From positions 3,233-67,232 of the forward strand of contig CAYNRA010000004.1 of NCBI GenBank assembly GCA_964399465.1: a DNA stretch of 64,000 nucleotides, read 5' to 3'. This DNA comes from CAYNRA01 sp964399465 (GTDB lineage: Bacteria > Bacteroidota > Bacteroidia > Cytophagales > Spirosomataceae). The number at the start of each line of letters is the position of its first letter. Position 1 is the stretch's first letter. Positions 44,083-52,176 of the stretch are shown piece after piece. A program made the position numbers and the translations under genes. The notes beneath the pieces were generated by a model. That model was given only the letters and a program-made list of their open reading frames with translations. It did not search any database and was not told the DNA's origin.

Positions 44083-45978
44083 ATGAGAATAAGAACTTTT
44101 GAAGAATATGAGCAGTCATATGCCCATAGTGTAGCTGATCCAGAGGGTTTCTGGGGAGAAGTTGCCCAAGATTTTATCTGGAAAAAACCATGGAAAAAAG
44201 TCTTAGACTGGAATTTTACAGAACCTAATATCAAGTGGTATGTAGGTGGTAAAATGAATATCACAGAAAATTGCCTAGATCGCCATGCTATTTCTAAGCC
44301 CAACCAACCCGCTATTATTTGGGAACCAAACGAAGTGGAGGATGAACCAGAAGTAATTACCTATAAGGTTCTTCATGAACGCGTATGTAAATTTGCCAAT
44401 GTACTTAAAAAACATGGCGTAACTAAAGGTGACCGTGTTTGTATTTATATGCCCATGATCCCTGAATTAGCTATCGCTGTACTTGCTACCGCGCGTATTG
44501 GTGCTATTCACTCCGTTGTTTTTGGTGGATTTTCTGCTAAATCAATCGCTGATCGTATCAATGATTCGGATTGTAAGGTCGTGATTACTACAGATGGTGC
44601 TTTTCGTGGAAATAAGCGTATTCCGATGAAAGAAACCGTTGATGATGCACTAATAGGTTGTCCAAGTGTTGAAAAAGTAATTGTTGCCACCCGTACAAGA
44701 ACACCCATCTCCATGATTAAAGGGCGTGATTATTGGTGGGAGGAAGAAGTGAAAAATGTTCTCCCTGATTGTCCTGCGGAGGAAATGGACTCCGAAGACC
44801 CACTCTTCATTCTCTATACTTCTGGCTCTACCGGAAAACCCAAAGGTGTCGTGCACACATGCGGTGGATATATGGTCTATTCTGCCTATACATTCCAAAA
44901 TGTTTTCCAATACGAACCAGGGCAAGTATATTTTTGTACGGCTGATATCGGTTGGATAACTGGTCACTCGTATATTGTGTATGGTCCGCTTCTTTCTGGT
45001 GCGATAACTTTGATGTTCGAAGGTGTTCCAACGTATCCTGATGCTGGGCGTTTCTGGGATATCGTTGAAAGACATAAAGTAGATATTTTCTATACTGCTC
45101 CAACCGCCATTCGTTCTTTAATGGGCTTCGGAGAGGAATACTACAAGGATAAAGATTTGAGTTCTTTAAAAGTTTTAGGTTCAGTGGGTGAACCGATTAA
45201 TGAGGAAGCTTGGCATTGGTATAATAAGAACATTGGTAAAGAAAAATGTACGATTGTGGATACATGGTGGCAGACAGAGACGGGCGGAATCATGATTTCT
45301 CCTTTGGCCAATATTACTAAGACGAAGCCTTCCTATGCCACGTTACCTCTCCCTGGTATTCAACCTATTTTAGTGGATGAGCATGGTAATGAAATTGAAG
45401 GAAACGGCGTTAACGGAAATTTATGTATAAAATTCCCTTGGCCTTCCATAATTAGAACAACTTGGGGGGATCATGAACGTTGTAAAACAACTTATTTCAG
45501 CACATACGAAGGACGCTATTTTACAGGCGATGGTTGTATGCGTGATGAAGACGGATTTTACCGAATTACTGGCCGCGTTGATGACGTTATCAATGTGTCA
45601 GGTCACCGTATCGGAACGGCTGAAGTTGAAAACGCTTTAAATATGCACACGGGTGTAGTGGAATCTGCAGTAGTGGGTTATCCACATGATATCAAGGGAC
45701 AGGGAATTTTTGCATACGTCATCTGTGAAGAAATGCCTTCTGATGAAAATATGATGCGCAAAGATATTTTGGCAACTGTAACACGCGTGATTGGACCCAT
45801 CGCAAAGCCAGATCGTATTGTTTTTGTAACTGGTTTGCCTAAAACTAGATCTGGTAAAATCATGCGCCGGATTCTGCGTAAAGTAGCAGAAGGTGATACG
45901 GCCAATTTAGGAGATACATCTACGCTACTAGATCCAACAGTAGTTGAAGATATAATCGTAAAAGCAAATGCTTCTTAA
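44083..45978 (+). CDS. acs: Acetyl-CoA synthetase (AMP-forming)
   Basis: Activates acetate to acetyl-CoA by an acetyl-adenylate. 631 residues, typical Acs. The adenylate core YTSGSTGKPKGVVHT, WWQTETGG, and the C-terminal KTRSGKIMRRILRK are present; the lysine in SGKIMRR is the residue usually acetylated to switch the enzyme off. VFGGFSAKSIADRI and FTGDGCMRDEDG agree. Co-directional with the transporter-kinase and receiver and only 46 bases downstream, so it is likely in their transcription unit. Propionyl-CoA synthetase is a less likely reading. Confidence 0.95.
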   Translation: MRIRTFEEYEQSYAHSVADPEGFWGEVAQDFIWKKPWKKVLDWNFTEPNIKWYVGGKMNITENCLDRHAISKPNQPAIIWEPNEVEDEPEVITYKVLHERVCKFANVLKKHGVTKGDRVCIYMPMIPELAIAVLATARIGAIHSVVFGGFSAKSIADRINDSDCKVVITTDGAFRGNKRIPMKETVDDALIGCPSVEKVIVATRTRTPISMIKGRDYWWEEEVKNVLPDCPAEEMDSEDPLFILYTSGSTGKPKGVVHTCGGYMVYSAYTFQNVFQYEPGQVYFCTADIGWITGHSYIVYGPLLSGAITLMFEGVPTYPDAGRFWDIVERHKVDIFYTAPTAIRSLMGFGEEYYKDKDLSSLKVLGSVGEPINEEAWHWYNKNIGKEKCTIVDTWWQTETGGIMISPLANITKTKPSYATLPLPGIQPILVDEHGNEIEGNGVNGNLCIKFPWPSIIRTTWGDHERCKTTYFSTYEGRYFTGDGCMRDEDGFYRITGRVDDVINVSGHRIGTAEVENALNMHTGVVESAVVGYPHDIKGQGIFAYVICEEMPSDENMMRKDILATVTRVIGPIAKPDRIVFVTGLPKTRSGKIMRRILRKVAEGDTANLGDTSTLLDPTVVEDIIVKANAS

Positions 45979-45983
45979 TTAAT

Positions 45984-46016
45984 AAAAAAGGGTGCACATA
46001 TCATGCACCCTTTTTT
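45984..46016. terminator. Bidirectional terminator between acs and the PstS-like gene
   Basis: AAAAAAGGGTGCA / TGCACCCTTTTTT stem with a seven-base loop. Confidence 0.9.
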
Positions 46017-46025
46017 ATTAATAAC

Positions 46026-46956
46026 TTACTTCGCAACTGGTACAAGTGGTTTTTTCTCAACAATAATTTGCTTTGGAATGATATNNNNNNNNNNTATAGT
46101 AGGGGATAAGACCTATTTTTTCGACAACTAACTGTCCAATTTGTGAACAACTAAACCGAATAAAACCCATTGGCACACCCCAACGATTATCTGTTGTATG
46201 AAGGTAAATCAATCGTTCCAAAGGATATTTTCTTTTCTTTAAGTTGGATACATTTGGCTCAAATGCCTCTTGCCCTTTTTGGGATGAAATAGGAATAATT
46301 CGGATGGTTGATTTAATCTTGCGGCTAGTTTCGTTATCTTCACTAATCCAGTTATAACCCAAAAATCCAATTGAATCTTTATTTTTTTGGATATTCTCAA
46401 GTAAGTCTTCTGTCCCTTTCGAGCCATATACTTTCTGATTCTTTATTTCTTTGATACCTAGTCTCTCTTTGATGAAATTCAAGTTGCTTGAATTGCTGTT
46501 ATCGAAAAATAGTTTGGTAGTACTTTTCTCTTCAAATAACTTTTTAAGCTCATCAAGAGATAATTCACGCACATCACTTGAAATATTCCCGATGACCACT
46601 ACTGCATCAAGTGCCATAGTAGCAGGCTCGTATTTCTTTTGTCGATTTGTAAAATAGGTTTGTTCATTCTGTGTCAGTTCTCTAGTTATAGCTATGGCAT
46701 CCACAGAGTCTTGTAACATTAAGTTTACTGCTTGTTGTTCTGGAAGCACCAACGTACTAATTTCAGCTTTTGGATATCTTATCTTGTAAGCAGTGATTAG
46801 TTCTTCAATGACGTTTTTAAGTGATTCGTCGAAAGCGATTCTCATTTTACCTTCGCGTATGGTTTCTTTCTTTTTCTCTTCTTCATTTTGTGAACAAGAG
46901 ACTAGGAAAATCATGAAGGTGAAAAAAAATGCGAATGATTGCGTGTAATTTCTCAT
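46026..46956 (-). CDS. PstS-like substrate-binding lipoprotein, gap near C-terminus
   Basis: About 310 residues. Lipoprotein signal (FFFTFMIFLVSCSQ) followed by a periplasmic binding-protein fold of the phosphate-binding type: MRIAFDESLKNVIEELITAY, DSVDAIAITRELTQNEQ, IGFLGYNWISEDNE, and YPLERLIYLHTTD. Ten Ns at 46085-46094 break the frame just before the end; continuing in the frame ATC ATT CCA AAG gives IIPKQIIVEKKPLVPVAK and a stop at 46026, the likely true end. No pstCAB or phoU adjoins, and it lies 52 bases after the TonB operon, separated by a terminator. Phosphate binding is inferred only from the fold. Confidence 0.78.
46085..46094. other. Assembly gap, 10 N, in the PstS-like gene
   Basis: Flanking frames agree only if the true gap length is a multiple of three, so 10 is not right. 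Confidence 0.75.
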
Positions 46957-46973
46957 AGTGTATAATGATAAAT

Positions 46974-47005
46974 AAAAAACGAGCTCTGAATAAGAGCTCG
47001 TTTTT
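46974..47005 (-). terminator. Terminator of the exbB-exbD-tonB operon
   Basis: AAAAAACGAGCTC / GAGCTCGTTTTT stem with a seven-base loop. On the minus strand it comes 2 bases after the last gene and ends in a T-run. Confidence 0.85.
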
Positions 47006-47007
47006 GT

Positions 47008-47229
47008 TTAAGATTCCTTGTATTCAATGTAAACTCGGTAACTTCTATATAAGCCATAGACGAAAAAGAGCGTTCCTAGAATCAAGTCAAATGGGGAAGT
47101 TAAGCCAAATAGTGGTTTTGAAGCAACAAAGCTAAAAATACCCACTGAAATGTAAAATAACCCCATGAATCCTTGAAATAGGTATTTTGTAAATACCCAT
47201 AGTTTTTCACTGTCTTTCCGGTTAGGCAT
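47008..47229 (-). CDS. Small membrane protein at the end of the TonB operon
   Basis: 73 residues with two hydrophobic segments (YLFQGFMGLFYISVGIFSFVA and FDLILGTLFFVYGLYRSYRVY). The start codon touches the tonB stop codon (one shared base, 47229), so it is translationally coupled. Not recognised as a named family. Position suggests an accessory of the TonB-ExbBD energiser. Confidence 0.7.
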   Translation of the reverse strand: MPNRKDSEKLWVFTKYLFQGFMGLFYISVGIFSFVASKPLFGLTSPFDLILGTLFFVYGLYRSYRVYIEYKES

Positions 47230-48071
47230 TACTCAAGTACATAAGCGACAGGCATATTATAGAATACCCGTACAGTTCTACCGTTTTGCTTACCAGGACT
47301 CCATTTAGGCATTGACTTGATAACGCGAATTGCTTCTTCGTCACAACCAAAACCAATCCCTTTAAGTACTTGAACATCTCCAATGCTACCATCTCTCTCA
47401 ACAACGAAGCGGACGAATACTTTTCCTGCTACGTTTGCTCTTTGAGCTGCTGCTGGGTATTTGATGTTCTGACCAATGAATTTGTACATTGCCGAGATAC
47501 CTCCTGGGAATTCTGGATTTTGCTCAACCGTTGTAAAGATTTCTTCTTCACGTGGTTTTTCAATTTCAACAGGACGTGTAATCTCTGCAGGTGGCGGTGG
47601 TGGTGGAACAAAATCCCCCACAGGCTTAACACCTTCTACTGTTTTCGAAGAAATAACTGCTTCTTCTACTTTCTCAGCAGGTGGTGGTGGCTCCTCCATA
47701 GGTACATCTTCATCCTTTTTAGGCTCAGGAGGAAGGAACTTCACCTGTGCTACCTCTGGTGGTGGAGCAGGTGGTGGTGGAGGCGGCGGTGGCAATTCAG
47801 GCTTTTCTTCAGGTTGCTCTGGTTCCTCTTTGAGTTTACTCAAATCAATTTCAACAACTTCCATCTTATCCTTATTCAAGTTGGGAGCGATGTACTTGTT
47901 GAACGTCCAGGCACCTAAAAAAATAGACCCAAATATACCTACTCCAACTACTACTGAGCGTGTCAGGTATTTGGAATAATTTTTCCTTAGAAAGTAAGCA
48001 CCGTATTCTTTGTTTTTATTTTGGAATACGATTTCATCTAAGGTCATTTGGTCATTTTTTTTCTGATCCAT
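47229..48071 (-). CDS. tonB: TonB energy-transducing protein
   Basis: 280 residues. N-terminal cytoplasmic part (MDQKKNDQMTLDEIVFQ), one transmembrane helix near 35-55, a long Pro/Glu-rich periplasmic span (about 80-165 with runs of Pro), and the C-terminal TonB domain (about 195-280: EFPGGISAMYKFIGQNIKYP, GKVFVRFVVERDGSI, AIRVIKSMPKWSPGKQNG). It carries proton-motive energy from ExbB-ExbD to outer-membrane TonB-dependent receptors. Confidence 0.95.
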   Translation of the reverse strand: MDQKKNDQMTLDEIVFQNKNKEYGAYFLRKNYSKYLTRSVVVGVGIFGSIFLGAWTFNKYIAPNLNKDKMEVVEIDLSKLKEEPEQPEEKPELPPPPPPPPAPPPEVAQVKFLPPEPKKDEDVPMEEPPPPAEKVEEAVISSKTVEGVKPVGDFVPPPPPPAEITRPVEIEKPREEEIFTTVEQNPEFPGGISAMYKFIGQNIKYPAAAQRANVAGKVFVRFVVERDGSIGDVQVLKGIGFGCDEEAIRVIKSMPKWSPGKQNGRTVRVFYNMPVAYVLE

Positions 48072-48094
48072 ACTACTTGTTTTTACCTCAGATT

Positions 48095-48646
48095 TTAATT
48101 CGATTTAGGCGACGATACCTTTTGAGTGTACGCATCAAGTTCAACTTTTTGAACATCAACGATTGCGAATTTATCACATGCAGTGATAGCCATCTCATCT
48201 AAAATATCGACTGTGTTTTTCCAGTTTGCATCCGCAGTAGGTTTGATAATTACTGTGAAGTTCTCTGGATTGGGTGCATTTGCTTTCTTTTTCAAGATAG
48301 CAGCGCGTATGCCTTCCGCTGAATAATCGGTTTCTTCTAGGTCTTCAGGAAGTACATCTGTTAATGCTTTCTGATACCAAAAAACACGATCTTCTTTGCC
48401 TAAAACAATCGTGATGGTATTAGACTCCTTGAGCTCCATTGTCTCTTGCTTGTCCATATCATCATCCTCTTTGTCAGGCATGTTCAGCTTCATGATATTC
48501 GGCTTTCCAAAGGTGGTAGTGTACATGAAGAAAGTGATCAACAAGAAACCCAAATCCACCATAGGTGTCATATCTGGTTTCCCTGAACTTTTCTTTGCCC
48601 GTTTTTTACCATCACCTTTGCCACCGGATTCTTGTATTTCTGCCAT
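48095..48646 (-). CDS. exbD: ExbD/TolR-type protein (second of two)
   Basis: 183 residues. A basic, glycine-rich cytoplasmic start, then the proton-path helix MTPMVDLGFLLITFFMYTTT with its essential Asp (about residue 31), and a periplasmic domain (FTVIIKPTADANWKNTVDILDEM). The VDILDEM region is typical of ExbD. It lies 23 bases before tonB and 24 after the first ExbD. Two different ExbD proteins per operon are common in Bacteroidota, possibly forming mixed pores. Confidence 0.93.
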   Translation of the reverse strand: MAEIQESGGKGDGKKRAKKSSGKPDMTPMVDLGFLLITFFMYTTTFGKPNIMKLNMPDKEDDDMDKQETMELKESNTITIVLGKEDRVFWYQKALTDVLPEDLEETDYSAEGIRAAILKKKANAPNPENFTVIIKPTADANWKNTVDILDEMAITACDKFAIVDVQKVELDAYTQKVSSPKSN

Positions 48647-48670
48647 TTTCTTTTTCGGTTTTAGGTGAAA

Positions 48671-49261
48671 TTACTCTCCTTTGGTGACCAATTTAAATTT
48701 ATTAATGTCTGCTTTACCTAATTCATCAAATAAGTTTTTGATGGCAGGATAAGATGTCTTCATATCTCCACGAATTGCTAATTTAGCGTTTGGATTTACC
48801 TGACGAACATACACATTAATCCAATCTACTAGTTCTGTATTAGCAGAATCTAGTGGAATACCAGCCAACTGAACACGCGATTGCTCGGCTTCTGTCATTG
48901 CTAAGTATTGCTTTAGTCCTCCTTTAGAAACCCCGACTTCTGCTAATTTGGTGAACTTCGCCTGCTCTGCAGGAGATAAATTTAAACCAAACTCATCGTT
49001 CAAGGCTGCAACAAGTGCATATCTTTCAAGTGGATTAGCTACCCCGAAGAAGTATTTACCATCACTTGTAACGGAAATCATTCCTAGGTCCTTCTCTTCG
49101 ATTAGTTCCTCAGAAATAGAACTTGGTGTATTGATTGTTACTGACTCCTGGCTTTTAAACTGGGTTGTCATGATGAAGAACGTAAGTAATAAAAACGCTA
49201 CGTCACACATCGCAGTCATGTCCATTGCTGGACCGTGTCTTTTAGGTTTTACTGCTGCCAT
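48671..49261 (-). CDS. exbD: ExbD/TolR-type protein (first of two)
   Basis: 196 residues. The helix DMTAMCDVAFLLLTFFIMTTQF carries the proton-path Asp (about residue 19). The periplasmic part is longer than usual ExbD because of an insertion (about residues 85-125: LNDEFGLNLSPAEQAKF, TKLAEVGVSKGG) before the conserved AIRGDMKTSYPAIKNLFDELG. It differs clearly from the neighbouring ExbD. It starts 61 bases after exbB. Confidence 0.93.
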   Translation of the reverse strand: MAAVKPKRHGPAMDMTAMCDVAFLLLTFFIMTTQFKSQESVTINTPSSISEELIEEKDLGMISVTSDGKYFFGVANPLERYALVAALNDEFGLNLSPAEQAKFTKLAEVGVSKGGLKQYLAMTEAEQSRVQLAGIPLDSANTELVDWINVYVRQVNPNAKLAIRGDMKTSYPAIKNLFDELGKADINKFKLVTKGE

Positions 49262-49322
49262 AATTTCAACTTATTTAGATGATTGTCAAAATAACTAAAT
49301 ATTCGATAAATCTCCAAACGAA

Positions 49323-50150
49323 TTAGTTATGTGAAGCAAAATTTTGTTGTAAGCTCATTCCGATTTCATCAATCTTGTACGTCAATACGTCAATTTTCGA
49401 AGTAAAGATGTTGTACATGATGATAGCGATTGCTGAAGTACCAATTCCTAATGCCGTGTTGATCAAGGCTTCCGCGATACCTGTTGCAAGAGCAGATGCA
49501 TCTGGAGCACCACCACCTGAACCAAGTGCGAAGAATGAACGAATCATACCGATTACCGTTCCTAATAGGGCAATAAGTGTAGCAACTGAAGCTAATGTAG
49601 AAAGTACAGTTAAGTTCTTCTCTAACATTGGTAATTCCAATGAAGTTGACTCTTCTACTTCTTTCTGTAAAGAAGCAAGTTTTTGCTCTTTCGTTAACTC
49701 TGTATCAGAAATCAATTGGCTATATTTTGTTAATGCAGTCTTAGTTACATTACCAACAGAACCCTTTTGCGCATCACATGCCTTGATTGCATCTGCAATG
49801 TTGTTTGAATCTAACATTTTACGTACGTTACGTACAAATGCATCTAAATCACCTGAACCTGAAGCCTTTCCAATTGTGATGAAACGCTCGATAGAGAAAA
49901 CAAATACAGTTAACATACATGTAATCAAGATAGGTACGATTATCCCTCCAGAATAAACAATACCCATTGCATTGGATGGTTTGTGCTTCTCAGCATCTTC
50001 AAAGTTAGCCGGGTCACCTAATAAGAAATACCAGATGCTGAAACCGATAACAAAAAGGATTGGAATAACTAACGCTGGGCTGATGCCGTTAGACTGTTTT
50101 TTTTCTGCTGCTGGTTTTTTTGCAGCGGGAGTAGTAGGTTTTTTTTCCAT
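49323..50150 (-). CDS. exbB: ExbB/TolQ/MotA-type proton channel
   Basis: 275 residues. An Ala/Pro/Lys-rich N-terminus, then helices near 25-45, 65-90, 180-205 and 215-245. The conserved core TLIALLGTVIGMIRSFFALG and ALATGIAEALINTALGIGTSAIA is the ExbB channel signature. First gene of the operon, with a strong coupling order exbB-exbD-exbD-tonB-small protein. It supplies the torque or conformational drive to TonB. Confidence 0.95.
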   Translation of the reverse strand: MEKKPTTPAAKKPAAEKKQSNGISPALVIPILFVIGFSIWYFLLGDPANFEDAEKHKPSNAMGIVYSGGIIVPILITCMLTVFVFSIERFITIGKASGSGDLDAFVRNVRKMLDSNNIADAIKACDAQKGSVGNVTKTALTKYSQLISDTELTKEQKLASLQKEVEESTSLELPMLEKNLTVLSTLASVATLIALLGTVIGMIRSFFALGSGGGAPDASALATGIAEALINTALGIGTSAIAIIMYNIFTSKIDVLTYKIDEIGMSLQQNFASHN

Positions 50151-50480
50151 TAGCTTTGAAACTTTAGGGTTTTAAAACAACCGAAATTGATTAATTTGTG
50201 AAAAATAGTTAATTATTTAAAAGTCCTAAAAAGAGAAACATTTGCAACGAGTTACCCCTATTTTCTTAATAAAACTTTGGCAAGTCTAAACAAAAACGAT
50301 GAAACATAAAACAAGTCGTTTTACATTTTTTTGACTTTTTTTTCAATGAATTGTACTTTTTAGACTTTTAAGTTGACAACTTTACATAGAAACAACTTAT
50401 AATTAGGTATTTAAGATGTTTTATTCAATGTTTATCTTGAATAAATCTAAGAATTGATATTTAGCCTTTTTTAAGCATTT
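50151..50480. other. Intergenic region upstream of exbB
   Basis: AT-rich 330 bases between exbB and the end of the M28 gene. The exbB promoter should be here, but no TAnnTTTG box on the minus strand was found. The M28 gene has no visible terminator. Confidence 0.5.
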
Positions 50481-52037
50481 TTATGGCTTATTTGAATCAA
50501 CAACAATTCTTTTATCTCGATTAGAAACCTCCCATCCCGTGTGAAACACCAATCGTACAATGTCTTGGTATTTTGGAAACATGATTTTTTCTACATCATC
50601 TCCAGGTTGATGGTAATCTGCGTGAACACCCGTAAAATAAAAAATTACTGGTATTCCTTTTTTTGCAAAATTGTAGTGATCTGATCTGTAATAAAAGCGA
50701 TTTGGATCTTTCGGATCGTTAAATGTATAATCTAATGCGTAGTTAACACTTTGTTTATTGGCGGTTTCACTTAAGGTATGTAACTCCGAGGATAGTTTGT
50801 CTGAACCAATCAAATACACATATTTCTCGTTTTCTTCGTGTTCCTTATCGACTCTCCCAATCATGTCTATGTTTAAGTTACAAACTATATTTTCCAAAGG
50901 AACTGTTGGCGCTACGTCTGTGAAATATTTTGAACCTAATAATCCTTTCTCTTCTCCCGTAACCCACAAGAATAAAATGCTCCTTCTTGGCCCATTTCCT
51001 GCTTCTTTTGCTTTGGCAAATGCTTCTGCTAACTCAAGTACTGCACATGTTCCTGATCCGTCGTCGTCTGCTCCATTGTAAATATTTCCTTTGGCATCTT
51101 TACCCACATGATCAAAATGAGCGGATATGACAATGACTTCTTCCTTTTTATCTGTGCCCTCTAAAAATCCCATTACGTTCATGGTTTCAACAGGAACATC
51201 TCCACGTCTTAACTGAACAGTTACTTTCGATTTTGGCGAACTTATTTTCCCTGCTTGTCTTGCATCCATCAATTTTTGCGCGCTCACCGCCTGGATTAAT
51301 TGCTAGGATCGACTGAAGCNNNNNNNNNNCACGGTAAATGTCGGCGCGGCCGTTTCTTGGTCTTTGGTCGGTTCAAAAACAAGTCGGTTATATCGAGATA
51401 ATATAGCTCTTCGCTCGGCTGATTTTGTCTTAAATTCATCTGCGTTTGCGCGTGAAATCTCGAAAAAACAAGTAGCTCCCGCTTTTTTGAGCCCTTCTAC
51501 TTTTGCCCGTAAACCTTCTGTTCCTACCCATTTTGTTTCTCCCTCTTTTGAACCTTCCCAAAAAAGAACAGCTTTGCCTTGTAAGTCTATTTTTGCATAT
51601 TCATCAGGCAAACCATATGGAAGAAAAATGATTTCGAGTTCTTTTTTCTCTGGGATGTGAATCAATCCGTTCGGGAAATAGTCAGTAAATAATACATTAT
51701 TTTTCCCTTTCACTTCGATTTGGGCTATTTGCCAATCCTTTTTATATAATGAAAAAGGTTGGATATAACTTTTGTTTCCAGTAGCTGTAGGAACGATAGG
51801 GGTTAAGCCATACGATTTTAGCTGTGTAATGATGTAATCCGCCGCTTTGCGCTGGCCTTCAGAGCCCGTGTCACGCCCCTCTAGTTCATCCGATGCAATG
51901 TAAGTGAGGTGTTTTTTTAAATCTTCCGCTTGGATGGTTTCAGCAAAAGTGCTGACTGGCACGTTTTGCGCATGAAGCACAGGCGAATGCAGTAGCGATA
52001 AGCCCGCAACCACCGCTAAAATTTTGTTTTTTTGCAT
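50481..52037 (-). CDS. M28 family zinc metallopeptidase, broken at a gap
   Basis: Secreted aminopeptidase-type enzyme with a signal peptide (ending SPVLHAQ). The N-terminal part (52037-51330) carries the DELEGRDTGSEG and YIIQLKSYGL-like region of a PA-type domain. The second part (from about 51302) carries the metal and catalytic motifs: SAHFDHVGKD, NGADDDGSGTCA, TGEEKGLLGS, LNIDMIGRVD, and HADYHQPGDD. The pieces belong to one gene but lie in different frames: ten Ns (51320-51329) and an in-frame TAG at 51303-51305 separate them. One extra base near 51300 would restore LIQAVSAQKLMDARQ, so this looks like sequence error beside the gap and not a true pseudogene. Confidence 0.82.
51320..51329. 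other. Assembly gap, 10 N, in the M28 peptidase
   Basis: The 5' piece ends on a codon boundary at 51330. None of the three frames on the far side runs into the intact downstream part. Confidence 0.8.
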
Positions 52038-52098
52038 GTTTTAATCAGATTAATGGTTCGTGGGTAAAATTAAATTAGTTTACCAAAAAACAAATTGC

Positions 52099-52132
52099 TT
52101 TGACAATGAATTTTAAATTTTAGTTAATTTTG
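52099..52132 (+). promoter_or_regulatory. gcvP promoter
   Basis: TTTG at 52099-52102, 22 bases, TAATTTTG at 52125-52132: full consensus, leader about 35-40 bases. Confidence 0.6.
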
Positions 52133-52176
52133 CCACTTTCTAAATCGAACCGTTTTCGCAAGTACACAATCATCCA

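Noticed and set aside
47370..47979. Two long plus-strand frames with Trp/Arg or Gly/Ser runs
   Set aside because: They are the reverse of the Pro-rich tonB region (CCN codons read as GGN), a common artefact.
48948..49956. Long plus-strand frames opposite exbD and exbB
   Set aside because: Shadows of strong coding genes, with no start context or homology.
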